64,000 nucleotides of DNA from Gordonia sp. PP30 (GCF_023100845.1 NZ_CP095864.1:3906001-3970000), one strand, 5' to 3'; shown: positions 1-8,728, counted from the stretch's first letter. Translations and numbers: made by a program. The notes: generated by a model not told the origin, from the sequence alone.

Positions 1-1500
1 GGAGAGGCCCGTGTCGGTCGCGGTGGCCGTCGTACTGGGCCGGTCCACCGTCGCGTCCGGCACGCCACTGCCCGGCACTTCGAGCCGGGTCTGCGGTTCG
101 GGCTGGGTCTGCGGCTCGGGCTGGGGTTCGGGCGCGGGCTGCGGTTCGGGACTCGGCGCCGGCGCCGCGGGCGGCTCGGCGCGGTGGCGGCCCCGGTAGT
201 GGTCGCCGGGAGTCCCCCGGTCGGCCATCCGGTCCTGCCGGTGTTTGCCGATGTACGACGACGCGTCGTCCGTGCCGTCGCCGGCCGCCTGAATCTCGGA
301 GTCCGCCGCACCGGCCGACCGCAGCGACGCCGTCTGGGTCACCGGGGCGGCGGCGGTCGGGGCGGTGGCCTGCAGACCGCCGTTCCCGCCGTCGATCGAG
401 ATCCCGCCGTACGGTGTCTTGTCCTTGACGTCGGTCATCGGATAGAACGTCTCGGCGGCTTTGTCCCACTTCTCCAGGTCGGCCCGCGTGTACTCGATGC
501 CGAGACCGTCGTAGACCGTCGCCATCAGCAGCGCGAGCGGGTGGTATGTGTCGTAGACGGCATAGGCGGTCTTGCCGTCGGTGCTGTGCAGCATCTCCGG
601 ACCACCGGTCACCAGCACGATGCCGTTCTCGCCGGGGGTGCCGTCGAGGTGACCGTACGGGCCGTCGCCGGGCGAGTGGATCGTCAAAAAGCCGGCGGCG
701 TCGACCAGCAGCGACGACACCGGGCGATACCAGACCCACTGGAAGTCAGCGACCGGATCGCCCTGGACGATCACCGAGATCACCTGCACGTCACCGGTGT
801 CCGCAGGATTGCGCGCGCCGTTGTCGTCGATGCCGATCGCACCGAGGACCGGCGACAGCCACAGATTGCCGAGAGGCAGAGCGGCGGCCCAGCCCTTGAT
901 ACCCCACGGGCTGCGCGGGTCGGAGATAAGCAGGATCAGCGAATTGCCGCCGAGGGAGTCGTGAGCCGTCTCCGCCGCGTTGCCGACGGCCTCGGCGCCC
1001 TGCGAATAGCCGGTGTAGACGACGACGCCGTCGTACCCCGCCAGCTTCCGCATGACGTCGACGTTCGCGTCCTCGGCGACCTTCCGGGAGTCCTGGTAGG
1101 TCGGCGCGAAGAACGGCAGCCCGAGGAAGGCATCGGACTTGCCGCCGATGACGGGCCAGAACGACTCCGGGTACTGGACGTATCCGGCGGCGCGGCCGCC
1201 GACGATGCCGTCGATGCGCGGGTGCAGACCGGTGTCGTCGGTGCCGGGAGTGACGATGACGATCGCCTCTCTCCCGCCGGTCTCATCCAGCACCTGGCCG
1301 AGGAGACCGTTGCGCGGGGCCGCACTCCCCGTCTCCCAGGCGATGTTCGCGTTGCCGTTCAGCGCGGCCACCGGCGACGGCGTGGCGGCCGGCGCATACG
1401 GGGTGACCGCTCCCAGGCACAGCCCGCAGGCGACGGCGGAGGCGGCGAGACGGCGGCGGCGGGCCGGATTGTGCCGGGCGGGGTTCGGCCGAGAATTCAC
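1..1500 (-). CDS. PE-PPE domain serine hydrolase, secreted (3' end outside window)
   Basis: Reading leftwards from a GTG at 1500, preceded by AAAGAG, gives 500 codons open to the window edge. An Arg-rich N-terminus followed by a hydrophobic stretch (about residues 19-40) looks like a signal peptide. An alpha/beta-hydrolase body follows, with the nucleophile-elbow motif GYSQG at residues 164-168, typical of PE-PPE domain proteins (esterase or lipase-like in mycobacteria). The C-terminus becomes a low-complexity Pro/Glu/Gln tail with repeated PEPQ motifs and no recognisable fold. No PE or PPE N-terminal domain is present, so only the catalytic domain is shared with mycobacterial PE/PPE proteins. 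The substrate is unknown; lipid or cell-envelope esters are plausible. The gene is divergent from menA across 200 bp in which I see no other gene. Confidence 0.85.
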   Translation of the reverse strand, partial: MNSRPNPARHNPARRRRLAASAVACGLCLGAVTPYAPAATPSPVAALNGNANIAWETGSAAPRNGLLGQVLDETGGREAIVIVTPGTDDTGLHPRIDGIVGGRAAGYVQYPESFWPVIGGKSDAFLGLPFFAPTYQDSRKVAEDANVDVMRKLAGYDGVVVYTGYSQGAEAVGNAAETAHDSLGGNSLILLISDPRSPWGIKGWAAALPLGNLWLSPVLGAIGIDDNGARNPADTGDVQVISVIVQGDPVADFQWVWYRPVSSLLVDAAGFLTIHSPGDGPYGHLDGTPGENGIVLVTGGPEMLHSTDGKTAYAVYDTYHPLALLMATVYDGLGIEYTRADLEKWDKAAETFYPMTDVKDKTPYGGISIDGGNGGLQATAPTAAAPVTQTASLRSAGAADSEIQAAGDGTDDASSYIGKHRQDRMADRGTPGDHYRGRHRAEPPAAPAPSPEPQPAPEPQPEPQTQPEPQTRLEVPGSGVPDATVDRPSTTATATDTGLS

Positions 1501-1700
1501 GACAGCTCTTTCAACACGAGAAGCTGCGAGTCCGGTCACAGGGCTGATGAGACGTCGCGCAGCTGACGCGTCGAGCAAACCACCGACGTCACCAGGGCCG
1601 TAAGACCCCGAATGGATGAATTACCGGATTCGTCTCATCGGATGACACAAGAAGTCGGGGCGCGAGGACGGGCGCCCGGACACGGTGACAGGATTGTCGG

Positions 1701-2573
1701 GTGGCAACCGTGAGTCAGTGGATCGAAGGGGCCCGGCCCCGCACCCTTCCGAATGCGATCGCCCCCGTCGTCGTCGGCACCGGGGCGGCCGCCTATGTCG
1801 GCGAGGTGCAGTGGTGGAAGGCCGCGCTGGCCCTGGTGGTCGCGGTCGCGCTGATCCTCGGCGTCAACTTCGCCAACGACTACTCGGACGGCATCCGCGG
1901 CACCGACGACGACCGCGTCGGCCCCCTCCGCCTGGTCGGCTCCGGGGCGGCGAGCCCGCAAGCCGTCAAGACCGCCGCGTTCGTGTGCCTCGGCGTCGCC
2001 GCCGTGGCCGGTATCGCGGTCTCGGTGACCACCTCGTGGTGGCTGCTCGCGGTCGGCGCGCTCTGCATCCTGGGCGCGTGGTTCTACACCGGCGGCAGCC
2101 GCCCGTACGGCTACCTGGGCTTCGGCGAGATCGCGGTCTTCGTGTTCTTCGGCCTGGTCGCGGTGTGCGGCACGCAGTATGTGGTGGCCGGGAGCGTCGA
2201 CGGCGTCGGCGTCCTCTGCGCCGTCGCGATCGGCTGTTTCTCCAGCGCCGTGCTGGTCGCGAACAATCTGCGCGACATCCCGACCGACACCGAATCGGGC
2301 AAGGTGACGCTCGCCGTGCGGCTGGGTGATCGCCGGACCCGGATCCTGTTCGTCGTGCTGCTTGTCGTGCCGTTCGCGGTGACCGTGGGGATCGGCGCCG
2401 CCGCGACCTGGTGGGCGCTGTTCGGGCTGCTTGCGCTGCCCCTCGCGGCGGTCGCGGTCCGGCCGATCGTGACCGGCGGACAGGGTCGTGCGCTGATCCC
2501 TTCCCTCGCCACCACCGGTCTTGCGATGCTGGTATGGGCGATCGCGACGGGAGTCGCCGTCGGCCTGGCCTGA
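1701..2573 (+). CDS. menA: 1,4-dihydroxy-2-naphthoate polyprenyltransferase
   Basis: Integral membrane UbiA-superfamily prenyltransferase that attaches the polyprenyl tail to 1,4-dihydroxy-2-naphthoate in menaquinone synthesis. The first Asp-rich motif is at residues 59-69 ([11 protein letters not shown]) followed by DRVGP; the second is NNLRDIPTD with TESGK near residue 200. Several hydrophobic helices are spread over 290 residues, the usual MenA length. Translation starts at GTG 1701. The next gene follows after 28 bp, so the two may be cotranscribed. Menaquinone is the main respiratory quinone of this group and links functionally to the cytochrome c maturation genes at 10400-14542. Confidence 0.95.
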   Translation: MATVSQWIEGARPRTLPNAIAPVVVGTGAAAYVGEVQWWKAALALVVAVALILGVNFANDYSDGIRGTDDDRVGPLRLVGSGAASPQAVKTAAFVCLGVAAVAGIAVSVTTSWWLLAVGALCILGAWFYTGGSRPYGYLGFGEIAVFVFFGLVAVCGTQYVVAGSVDGVGVLCAVAIGCFSSAVLVANNLRDIPTDTESGKVTLAVRLGDRRTRILFVVLLVVPFAVTVGIGAAATWWALFGLLALPLAAVAVRPIVTGGQGRALIPSLATTGLAMLVWAIATGVAVGLA

Positions 2574-2601
2574 TCCGCGAGCCGACCCGGGAGGTACCAC
2601 G

Positions 2602-3360
2602 ATGACCGGAAACACCAAGCGCGTCGATCCGGGCGCGATCAGACATCCGGTGTGGACCGCGATCGGGGTGCTGATCGTGGTCGCGGCGATCGCCGCGGGT
2701 ATCGCGCTGTGGGTGATCGGCTCGCGCGACAAGGTGCAGATCACGTCGACCACGTTCAGCACGCAGGTCTGGCCCGTCGCCGAGGGCGCGACCTCCACAC
2801 CGCTCGACGTGGCCGTCCGCAATCACGGCGACGACCTGCGCACCACGTCGATCGACACGGCGGTTCTGGAGGCGTACAGCCTCGCGCCGTGCTTCGACTC
2901 GACGGCGCTCGACGCCCGCACGGCCGAACCCGCGGAGACGATCGACGGTGACTACACGATCAAGCTGTCCGCGGTCACCGACGCGTCCTCCGCCATGGCC
3001 GCGCAGACCGTCACCACGCCGTTCGACCACGCGGTACCCGGCGGCGGCGGGTCGACGTTCACCTTCTCGGTCGGCCCGAGCAGCCAGCCCGCGAACCGCG
3101 TTCAGGCTTTCGTCTTCCGGCCGACACTGAATCTGAACCGCGGGAATCTCGGTCTGCCGTCGGTCGCGCTCGCCACGACGCCGGAACTCGTGCGGGCGTA
3201 CCTCGACGGGATCGCCGCGCTGAGCCCGGACGCGCGGGCCGCCCAGGCGTCGTGCGCGCGGAGTCAGGTGAACCAGATCGACCGGCTGTTCGCGCTGAGC
3301 AGCCTGCGCAGCGCTCCACTGACCCAGCTGCACGACGCCTACGCCGCCCTCGCCGGCTGA
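2602..3360 (+). CDS. membrane-anchored protein of unknown function
   Basis: 252 residues from ATG 2602, which has a GGGAGG ribosome site 8 bases upstream; the longer frame from 2521 runs back into menA and is not used. One transmembrane helix (about residues 17-37, rich in Val, Ala and Ile) is followed by an extracytoplasmic domain of about 210 residues with two well-separated Cys, one in the SLAPCFDST stretch and one near the end (QASCARSQ), that could form a disulfide. I do not recognise a family. Its place directly behind menA suggests cotranscription but does not define a role. Confidence 0.75.
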   Translation: MTGNTKRVDPGAIRHPVWTAIGVLIVVAAIAAGIALWVIGSRDKVQITSTTFSTQVWPVAEGATSTPLDVAVRNHGDDLRTTSIDTAVLEAYSLAPCFDSTALDARTAEPAETIDGDYTIKLSAVTDASSAMAAQTVTTPFDHAVPGGGGSTFTFSVGPSSQPANRVQAFVFRPTLNLNRGNLGLPSVALATTPELVRAYLDGIAALSPDARAAQASCARSQVNQIDRLFALSSLRSAPLTQLHDAYAALAG

Positions 3361-3375
3361 GCCGATCGAGCCGAC

Positions 3376-3453
3376 CCGCCAGCTGAGCCGATCACGGCCA
3401 CCCGCCGACTGAGCCGACCGCGGCCACCCGCCGGTTGAGCCGACCGAGCCCGA
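3376..3453. repeat. 26-bp tandem repeat, three imperfect units
   Basis: After the stop at 3360 the motif GAGCCGAYC recurs at 3385, 3411 and 3437, exactly 26 bp apart, inside units of the form CCGCC-n3-TGAGCCGA. It belongs to the dispersed GAGCCGATC repeats seen elsewhere in the window and lies between convergent genes. Confidence 0.75.
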
Positions 3454-3464
3454 TAGGGCGAGAT

Positions 3465-3509
3465 CGAGTCGAAGCCACGCCCCGATCAAGGGAACCCGGC
3501 TTCGACTCG
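3465..3509. terminator. bidirectional hairpin between convergent genes
   Basis: Perfect 12-bp inverted repeat CGAGTCGAAGCC (3465-3476) and GGCTTCGACTCG (3498-3509) around a 21-base loop. It lies between the plus-strand gene ending at 3360 and the minus-strand gene ending at 3517. No clear T-run follows, as is common in high-GC actinobacteria. Confidence 0.6.
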
Positions 3510-3516
3510 ACGGGGA

Positions 3517-4335
3517 TCACGCGGTGGCGGGAACCTCGGGGAGGCTCGCCAGCACCGCGTCGCGCAGGGCTTCGACCGTGGTGGCCGAGGTGATCAGCGC
3601 GGTCGACGCCGGATCGGCGACGTCGAGGATCCCGAGGAGCACGTACTCCGCGCGGATGGTGCGGTCACCGCGCTCGCGGGCCAGCTGCACCGCGCCCCGA
3701 AGTGCGTCACGGGTGGCGCCGCCGAAGCGGGGGCGCCCACCGCGGCCGCGCGGGCCGCGCCGTCCACGACCGCCCTCCCACGGGCCGTCCTCGTCCGGGC
3801 CGAACCCGAAGCCGGGTCCGGCGCCGATCGGGCCGCCCTCGAACCCGGGCCCGAAGCCGCGGCCACGCCCGCCGGGGCCGAAACCCCCGCGTCCGCGACC
3901 GTGCGCATGTCCCCGACCGCGCCCGCGTCCGCGTTCGTCGCCCTCGCGGCCGCGGCCCCGGCCGCGTCGTTCGCCCCAGCTGTCGGAGAGGTCCTCGCCG
4001 AAGCGGTCGCCCACCGCGGCGCGGACCTTGTCGAGATCGATGCCGATGCTGGCGAGCGCCTCGCGGTCGGCCTCGTAGCGGTCGGCCGCGGTGGCAGCCT
4101 CGGCGTCGTCGAGGTCCTCGGTGTGCTCGGCGTGGTACTCGCGCACCGCCTCGCGGGCGGCGTCCAGGGTCAGGCCCTGCTCGCCGAGCAGCGTGAACAG
4201 CGGACTGCGCGCGTTGCCGAGCATGCCGAGGATCAGGTGGTCGTTGCCCAGGCCCCGGTGTCCGAGGTCGCGGGCTTCCTGCGTCGCGAACATCATCACG
4301 ACGCGGTCATCTGTGTTGAAACGGGCGTCAAACAT
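3517..4335 (-). CDS. Clp N-terminal-domain protein with Gly/Arg-rich linker
   Basis: 272 residues from ATG 4335. Residues 1-110 form a Clp-N repeat (FATQEARDLGHRGLGNDHLI and LLGEQGLTLDAAREAV are characteristic), and a second Clp-N half repeat occurs near 207-262 (LARERGDRTIRAEYVLLGIL). No AAA+ module follows, so this is a stand-alone Clp-N protein that may bind substrates or adaptors rather than unfold proteins. Residues 121-205 are an unusual linker made almost only of Gly, Arg, Pro and Phe with many RGRG and GFGPG motifs, probably disordered. The start overlaps the stop of the upstream HTH gene by 8 bp, which implies translational coupling and a common promoter. Similar HTH plus Clp-N pairs are known in actinobacteria. 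Confidence 0.85.
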   Translation of the reverse strand: MFDARFNTDDRVVMMFATQEARDLGHRGLGNDHLILGMLGNARSPLFTLLGEQGLTLDAAREAVREYHAEHTEDLDDAEAATAADRYEADREALASIGIDLDKVRAAVGDRFGEDLSDSWGERRGRGRGREGDERGRGRGRGHAHGRGRGGFGPGGRGRGFGPGFEGGPIGAGPGFGFGPDEDGPWEGGRGRRGPRGRGGRPRFGGATRDALRGAVQLARERGDRTIRAEYVLLGILDVADPASTALITSATTVEALRDAVLASLPEVPATA

Positions 4336-4648
4336 GACTGCCGTCCTTTCCGGCCTCATCGGCCGAGTCGGTATCGCGGTGGTCGCGCGGAGCGGCCTCG
4401 CGATAGGAGTGCTTCTGATGCACGGCCTGCCGGCTGATCTGCAGGATGTCGGCGATCGCCTGCCAGCTCCACCCTTGGGAGCGGGCATTCGCGACCTGGA
4501 CGTCCTCCAGTCGGTCGGCGAGAGTCCGCAGCGCCCGGACCGCGGCGAGGCCTACCGCCGGATCACCGCTCGCGGCGGCTCCGGCGACCTGGTCGCCCTC
4601 CGATACTCGGTGTTCGGGTGCTGCTGTCAACTTCTCGTCGTCGTGCAT
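4328..4648 (-). CDS. helix-turn-helix regulator paired with the Clp-N protein
   Basis: 106 residues. Residues about 57-85 carry a clear HTH (GWSWQAIADILQISRQAVHQ), the kind found in small actinobacterial HTH proteins that precede stand-alone Clp-N genes. The acidic N-terminus and the basic, polar C-terminus look disordered. It is the first gene of a two-gene operon. Two 16-bp palindromes lie directly upstream, one starting only three bases before the start codon, so autoregulation is likely. The predicted -10 hexamer at 4660-4655 puts the transcription start on or next to the ATG, suggesting a leaderless mRNA. Confidence 0.8.
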   Translation of the reverse strand: MHDDEKLTAAPEHRVSEGDQVAGAAASGDPAVGLAAVRALRTLADRLEDVQVANARSQGWSWQAIADILQISRQAVHQKHSYREAAPRDHRDTDSADEAGKDGSHV

Positions 4649-4651
4649 GTT

Positions 4652-4695
4652 GTCAGGTTATGTTGACGATCCATGCGTTGTCAAGATTTGTTGAC
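4652..4695 (-). promoter_or_regulatory. promoter with twin GTCAA-N6-TTGAC operators for the HTH/Clp-N operon
   Basis: On the minus strand GTCAACAAATCTTGAC (4695-4680) and GTCAACATAACCTGAC (4667-4652) are two related 16-bp inverted repeats 28 bp apart. They overlap a -35-like TTGACA (4684-4679) and a -10-like TAACCT (4660-4655). Spacing fits a sigma-A promoter with start near 4648. The region is AT-rich for this genome. The HTH protein encoded just downstream is the natural candidate ligand. Operator function is inference. Confidence 0.6.
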
Positions 4696-4699
4696 GAGG

Positions 4700-4745
4700 T
4701 CTCGACTTCGCTCGACCGGCATGGTGCTCCGCTGGACCATCATGG
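4700..4745. repeat. copy of the CTCGACTYCGCTCGA dispersed repeat
   Basis: The segment carries CTCGACTTCGCTCGACC followed by CATGGTGCTCCGCTGG and CCATCATGG, matching the arrangement at 19308-19355 (CTCGACTCCGCTCGA, then CATCATGCTCCGCTCGA). It sits between the HTH operon promoter and the end of the ABC permease gene. Confidence 0.5.
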
Positions 4746-4781
4746 AGTGCTTCCGCCCGACCGCCGTGTTCGGCGGCGGGC

Positions 4782-7334
4782 TCACTCCGAGAGGATCGAC
4801 TCGCTGATGTTCATCCGGGCGGCGCGTGCGGCGGGGACGATCGCGCCGAGCAGACACAGGGCGGCCGCGGTGGCGACGTAACCCGCCGACGACCACAGCG
4901 GGCGGTAGATGATGTCGATGGACGTGGTCTCGGCGAGGATCTTGTCGGCGATCACGTGCAGCCCCGTCCCCAGGACGACGCCGATCAGCGCGCCGACGAC
5001 GGCGACCGATCCGGCCTCGGCCAGGACCATCCGGGTGACGAACCGCCGCGACGCCCCCATGGCGCGGAGCACGCCGAGCTCGCGGCGTCGTTCCAGGACG
5101 GACAGCAGCAGCGTGTTGAGCAAAGCGATCGCGGCGGCTCCGGCGACGATCCACTGGATCGCGACGGTGAACGCCCCGGCCTGCTGCACCGACCGCTGCG
5201 TCGCCGCCAGGGCCTGGGCGCCGGTGTACACGTAGACCGGCCGGTCGCCCGCTCCCGGATACTTCGCGGCGATCTCACCGATCCGGGCCTTCGCCTGCGC
5301 GACGTCCGTATCCGGCTTCAGAAAGACCTGCAGGTACGTGCTGCCGGGCCGACCGAACCACTCGGCCATCAGCGTCGAGGAGATCGCTCCGGTCCCGGAG
5401 TCGATGGTCACGTAGTTGACCGTGTCGCGCACGACCAGCTCGTGGTAACCGGTCGGCGTCGCCAGCCGGAGCGTGTCGCCGACCTTCACATCCAGGGTCC
5501 GGGCAAGCACCCGGGAGAGCAGGATGCCCTCGCCGTCGAGCGTCTGCCGCACCGCCTCGGGTGACGCCTTGCGGATGAACGGCGCCGCCGAACCCGGTTC
5601 CAGCCCCTGCAGCAGAGCGCGCGCGTCGCCGAGGTTGACCGTGGCCCACTGCCCTCCGACCACCCGGTCGACGCCCGGCACCCGCGCCACCTGCTCGGCG
5701 ATCTCCGGGTTGAGGATCGGGCCGACGGGGACGTCGTTCGCGGCCCGCGACGACACGTAGATGTCCGGATCGCTCAGTCCGGCGAGCGAATTGGAGATGG
5801 AGCCGACCATGTTGCTGAGGGCACCCGAGATACCGATCCCGACGGCGATCGCCACGCCGACGGTCATCACCGTGGCCCAGACCCGGCGCGGCGCCCTCTC
5901 GGAGTTGACCGCGGCCAGCCGGCCGGGCCCGCGGAACCAGCGGGAGACCGCCACCACCCCGCGCACCATCGGCACCGTCAGACCGAAGCACACGACGATA
6001 CCGCCGATCGCGTAGACGACTCCGGCGAGGAGTGCGATCTGGCCCTGCGCCGTCCGCGCCATCACGAAGGCACCGATCACGGTCGCCGTGCCCGCCGCGA
6101 CCGCCCCGATCAGCAGGCGGCGATTCGGCGGTTCGGCGTCGGCGGCGGCCCCGGGGACCATCGCCTCGACCGGATCGACCGCGAACACCGACCGGGCCGC
6201 CAGGGCGGTGGCCCCGATACACGCCACCACGCAGGCCGCGACGGCGAGGGGCGCGGCATACCACGGCAGGTGGTAGGCCACCTGCAACGTCGTCGACCCG
6301 ACCGCGTTGGGCAGCCGTCCGACGGCCCAGCGCCCGGCGAGGACGCCGACCGGCACGCCGAGGAGACCGCCGGCCAGACCGAAGACCGCCGATTCGGCGA
6401 GCAGGTCGCCCACCAGGTGGCGGCGGCGCGCGCCGAGCGCACGGATCATGGCGAGGGACTGCCTCCGCGAGGCGACGGCCATGTTCATCGTGTTGAAGAC
6501 CAGGAAGCCCGCGATGATCAGCGACACGAGCGAGACCAGCAGGGTCGAATCGCGGGTCACCGAGCTCGCCACCTCGGCCTGCTTGACCCGGAAGTCCGGA
6601 TTCACCACGCTGGCCCGGCCGTCGACGACCCCCGCCACCTGCGTCCGCAGCGCCGCGTCGGACACCCCGGGCTTGGGCACGATCATGATGGAGTCGACCG
6701 CTCCCCCGAGACCGGCGAGACGCTGCGCCAGGCCGAGGTAGGCGAAGACGAAGCGTCCGCCGTTGAGGACGTCGGTGCCGGAATCGTCGATCACGTCGAG
6801 CACCCGGACGTCGACGCCGCTGATCGACAGGCGCTGGTCCTTGTGCAGTCCGGTGGCGCGGCCGGCGAAGATCCCGTCGTCGAGCGCGTTCAGGTCGATC
6901 GACCGGCCCGAGCCCATCGCGGCGCGCAGTTTCGGCGACAGCGAGGCGACGCGCGCATCCGAGCCGAGGAGCGTGGTCTGTCGGCCGTCGATCATCACGG
7001 TGCCGCGCACCAGCGGCACGACGGCCTTCGCGTCGGTGACCTTCTCGCGGAGTTCGCCGATGAGATCGTCGTCCACGCCGGTGTCGGCGATGGCGGCGAC
7101 CTCGACGGTGGCGTTCCCGGAGATCGCGGCATTGAACTGGCGCACCGTCTCCGACATCGAGCCGTATGCCCCGAGGACCGCGATCAGCAGACCGGACGAC
7201 ACCACGACCACGATCAGCGAGGTGATCACCCGCAGCCGATGCCCGGCCAGTTCACGCAGGTTGAGGACCCGGACCCGGGTCAGCGCGGCCCGGGCCCCGG
7301 CGAAGAACGAGAGGCGCGCCGGTGAGCGGGGCAC
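4782..7334 (-). CDS. ABC transporter permease, FtsX/MacB type, two-domain
   Basis: 850 residues with two FtsX-like halves. A first transmembrane helix at about 37-57 is followed by a long extracytoplasmic domain and a bundle of three helices (from LLVSLVSLIIAGFLVFN), then a second similar half ending in the C-terminal bundle (VAGAAAIALLNTLLLSVLERRRELGVLRAMGA region). The arginine-rich RRRELGVLRAMGAS stretch is the coupling segment of this family. It starts at GTG 7334, one base after the stop of the ATPase gene, so the two proteins form one exporter. MacB-like systems move lipoproteins, peptides or lipids; the substrate here is not evident. Confidence 0.9.
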   Translation of the reverse strand: MPRSPARLSFFAGARAALTRVRVLNLRELAGHRLRVITSLIVVVVSSGLLIAVLGAYGSMSETVRQFNAAISGNATVEVAAIADTGVDDDLIGELREKVTDAKAVVPLVRGTVMIDGRQTTLLGSDARVASLSPKLRAAMGSGRSIDLNALDDGIFAGRATGLHKDQRLSISGVDVRVLDVIDDSGTDVLNGGRFVFAYLGLAQRLAGLGGAVDSIMIVPKPGVSDAALRTQVAGVVDGRASVVNPDFRVKQAEVASSVTRDSTLLVSLVSLIIAGFLVFNTMNMAVASRRQSLAMIRALGARRRHLVGDLLAESAVFGLAGGLLGVPVGVLAGRWAVGRLPNAVGSTTLQVAYHLPWYAAPLAVAACVVACIGATALAARSVFAVDPVEAMVPGAAADAEPPNRRLLIGAVAAGTATVIGAFVMARTAQGQIALLAGVVYAIGGIVVCFGLTVPMVRGVVAVSRWFRGPGRLAAVNSERAPRRVWATVMTVGVAIAVGIGISGALSNMVGSISNSLAGLSDPDIYVSSRAANDVPVGPILNPEIAEQVARVPGVDRVVGGQWATVNLGDARALLQGLEPGSAAPFIRKASPEAVRQTLDGEGILLSRVLARTLDVKVGDTLRLATPTGYHELVVRDTVNYVTIDSGTGAISSTLMAEWFGRPGSTYLQVFLKPDTDVAQAKARIGEIAAKYPGAGDRPVYVYTGAQALAATQRSVQQAGAFTVAIQWIVAGAAAIALLNTLLLSVLERRRELGVLRAMGASRRFVTRMVLAEAGSVAVVGALIGVVLGTGLHVIADKILAETTSIDIIYRPLWSSAGYVATAAALCLLGAIVPAARAARMNISESILSE

Positions 7335-7335
7335 G

Positions 7336-8193
7336 TCATTCCGCCCGGTGCCGGCCGCTGTCGCCGACGCGGGGAATGGGGCCGGTCATCCACGGTGCGC
7401 CGGGGACCGGTAGCGCGTGATCTCGGCTCCGCGGGTCCTGAGCGCCCATGTCGGAGCTTGCGACGACGCGCGGTCGAAGCGGGTCCTGCGTCGCGGGGAT
7501 TGTCGCCCCCTCCTCGGACGGATCGATGACCTTGCCGTCGCGGACGGTGATCACCCGGTCGCTGAAGTCGGCGGCATGCGCGTCGTGCGTGACCATCAGC
7601 ACCAGGCGATCGGGCCGGTCGTGCGCGACCTCGGCGAGGAGTTCGAGCACGTCTTCGCCGGTCTTGGAGTCCAGGTTGCCGGTCGGCTCGTCGGCCAGCA
7701 CGATCTTCGGGTCCATGATCAGCGAGCGCGCGATGGCGACCCGCTGCATCTGTCCACCGGACAGTTCGGCCGGGCGATGATCGATGCGGCCCCCGAGCCC
7801 GACCCGCTCCATCAGCTCCACCGCGCGGGGTTTCGCGGCGGCCAGCGAGGTCGAGTCGAGCAGCTTCGGCAGGGCGACGTTCTCCCACGCCGACAGCGTC
7901 GGGACCAGGTTGAAGAACTGGAAGATGAACCCGACGCGGTGGCGCCGGAACTCGGAGGCGGCGTCGTCGTTCAGCGACCCCAGTTCCACCCCGTCGACGA
8001 CGATCGATCCGGAGGTGGGGGTGTCGAGCGCCCCGAGGATGTGCAGCAGCGTCGACTTGCCCGCCCCGGACGGGCCGATCACCGAGACGAACTGACCGCC
8101 GTCCAGCCGCAGGCTCGCTCCGTCGAGGGCCCGGACCGATTCGGTACCCATCCGGTACTCGCGAACCAGGTCGGTCGCCTCGACGAGCGCCAC
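7336..8193 (-). CDS. ABC transporter ATP-binding protein with repeat-derived C-terminal tail
   Basis: 285 residues from GTG 8193. Walker A GPSGAGKST, signature LSGGQMQR and Walker B IVLADEPTGNLD are intact, and the order and spacing are those of the LolD/MacB ATPase family. The ATPase core ends near residue 230. The last 50 or so residues have no counterpart in the family; the part around TQDPLRPRVVASSD is encoded by a dispersed repeat (7421-7488) also present at 19196-19261 and 60998-61056. It works with the permease immediately downstream and follows the DUF4229 gene after 2 bp. Confidence 0.92.
   Translation of the reverse strand: MALVEATDLVREYRMGTESVRALDGASLRLDGGQFVSVIGPSGAGKSTLLHILGALDTPTSGSIVVDGVELGSLNDDAASEFRRHRVGFIFQFFNLVPTLSAWENVALPKLLDSTSLAAAKPRAVELMERVGLGGRIDHRPAELSGGQMQRVAIARSLIMDPKIVLADEPTGNLDSKTGEDVLELLAEVAHDRPDRLVLMVTHDAHAADFSDRVITVRDGKVIDPSEEGATIPATQDPLRPRVVASSDMGAQDPRSRDHALPVPGAPWMTGPIPRVGDSGRHRAE
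7421..7488 (-). repeat. dispersed repeat (family A) inside the ABC ATPase gene
   Basis: This stretch matches 19196-19261 at most positions (shared blocks CTCCGCGGGTCCTGAGC, TTGCGACGACGCGCGGTC versus GTGCGACGACACGCGGTC) and, in the other orientation, 60998-61056. Here it is in frame and encodes the C-terminal tail of the ATPase. Confidence 0.7.
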
Positions 8194-8195
8194 GT

Positions 8196-8549
8196 CTACT
8201 GCCCGTCGCCGCGCAGCCGGGCGTGAAGGTCGGACTTGCGCGCGGCGCGGTCCGCGTCGATCTCGGTGATCTGCGCGTTGACTTTGAGACGCAGCGGCTT
8301 GAACAGCACCATGCCGAGCGGGATCGCGATCACCACGCCGAACGCGAGGGCGGCGACCACCCAGACCTTGACGCCGAAGAGCAGCCCGACGCCGATGATG
8401 AGTAAAGCGATCACCACCACCAGGCCCAGCCGGACCGCCGAGTACAGCGCGATCCAGCCGATCAGCGAGCCGATCGTCGCCTTCTTCGCGGGGGCTTCGT
8501 CGGTGCTCGAAAGGTCGCCGCGGGCGGATCCGGCCTGGTCGTCAGTCAT
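8196..8549 (-). CDS. DUF4229-like small membrane protein
   Basis: 117 residues from ATG 8549; the longer frame from 8717 would overlap the bldC start and is rejected. A charged N-terminus of about 27 residues is followed by two hydrophobic helices (about 29-52 and 58-80) and a basic, charged C-terminal helix (KVNAQITEIDADRAARKSDL). The layout matches the actinobacterial DUF4229 family, whose role is unknown. It is followed after 2 bp by the ABC exporter genes and probably cotranscribed with them. Confidence 0.75.
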   Translation of the reverse strand: MTDDQAGSARGDLSSTDEAPAKKATIGSLIGWIALYSAVRLGLVVVIALLIIGVGLLFGVKVWVVAALAFGVVIAIPLGMVLFKPLRLKVNAQITEIDADRAARKSDLHARLRGDGQ

Positions 8550-8728
8550 GCCCCTCAGCCTACGTCGCCGCGCTGCCGGGGCCGAAACAGAACCTCGCCA
8601 GTCGGACATTACCGACTCTTTACCGTTTACTGACCATTCGAGCACCTGGTACTTCGCGGTGTACTTATGGAGTCGACCAACAGAACGTCCCGACGGGACA
8701 TGTTCACGTCGAACCAATGGAGGCAGCG

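Noticed and set aside
184-1566. Long plus-strand open frame over the PE-PPE gene
   Set aside because: It is the antisense shadow of the minus-strand coding sequence, which has a signal peptide and the GYSQG motif; the plus-strand product is low-complexity Arg/Gly/Val.
4782-8193. Cell-division FtsEX pair
   Set aside because: The permease has two FtsX halves and 850 residues with a large extracytoplasmic domain, and the ATPase is LolD/MacB-like; FtsX is about 300 residues.
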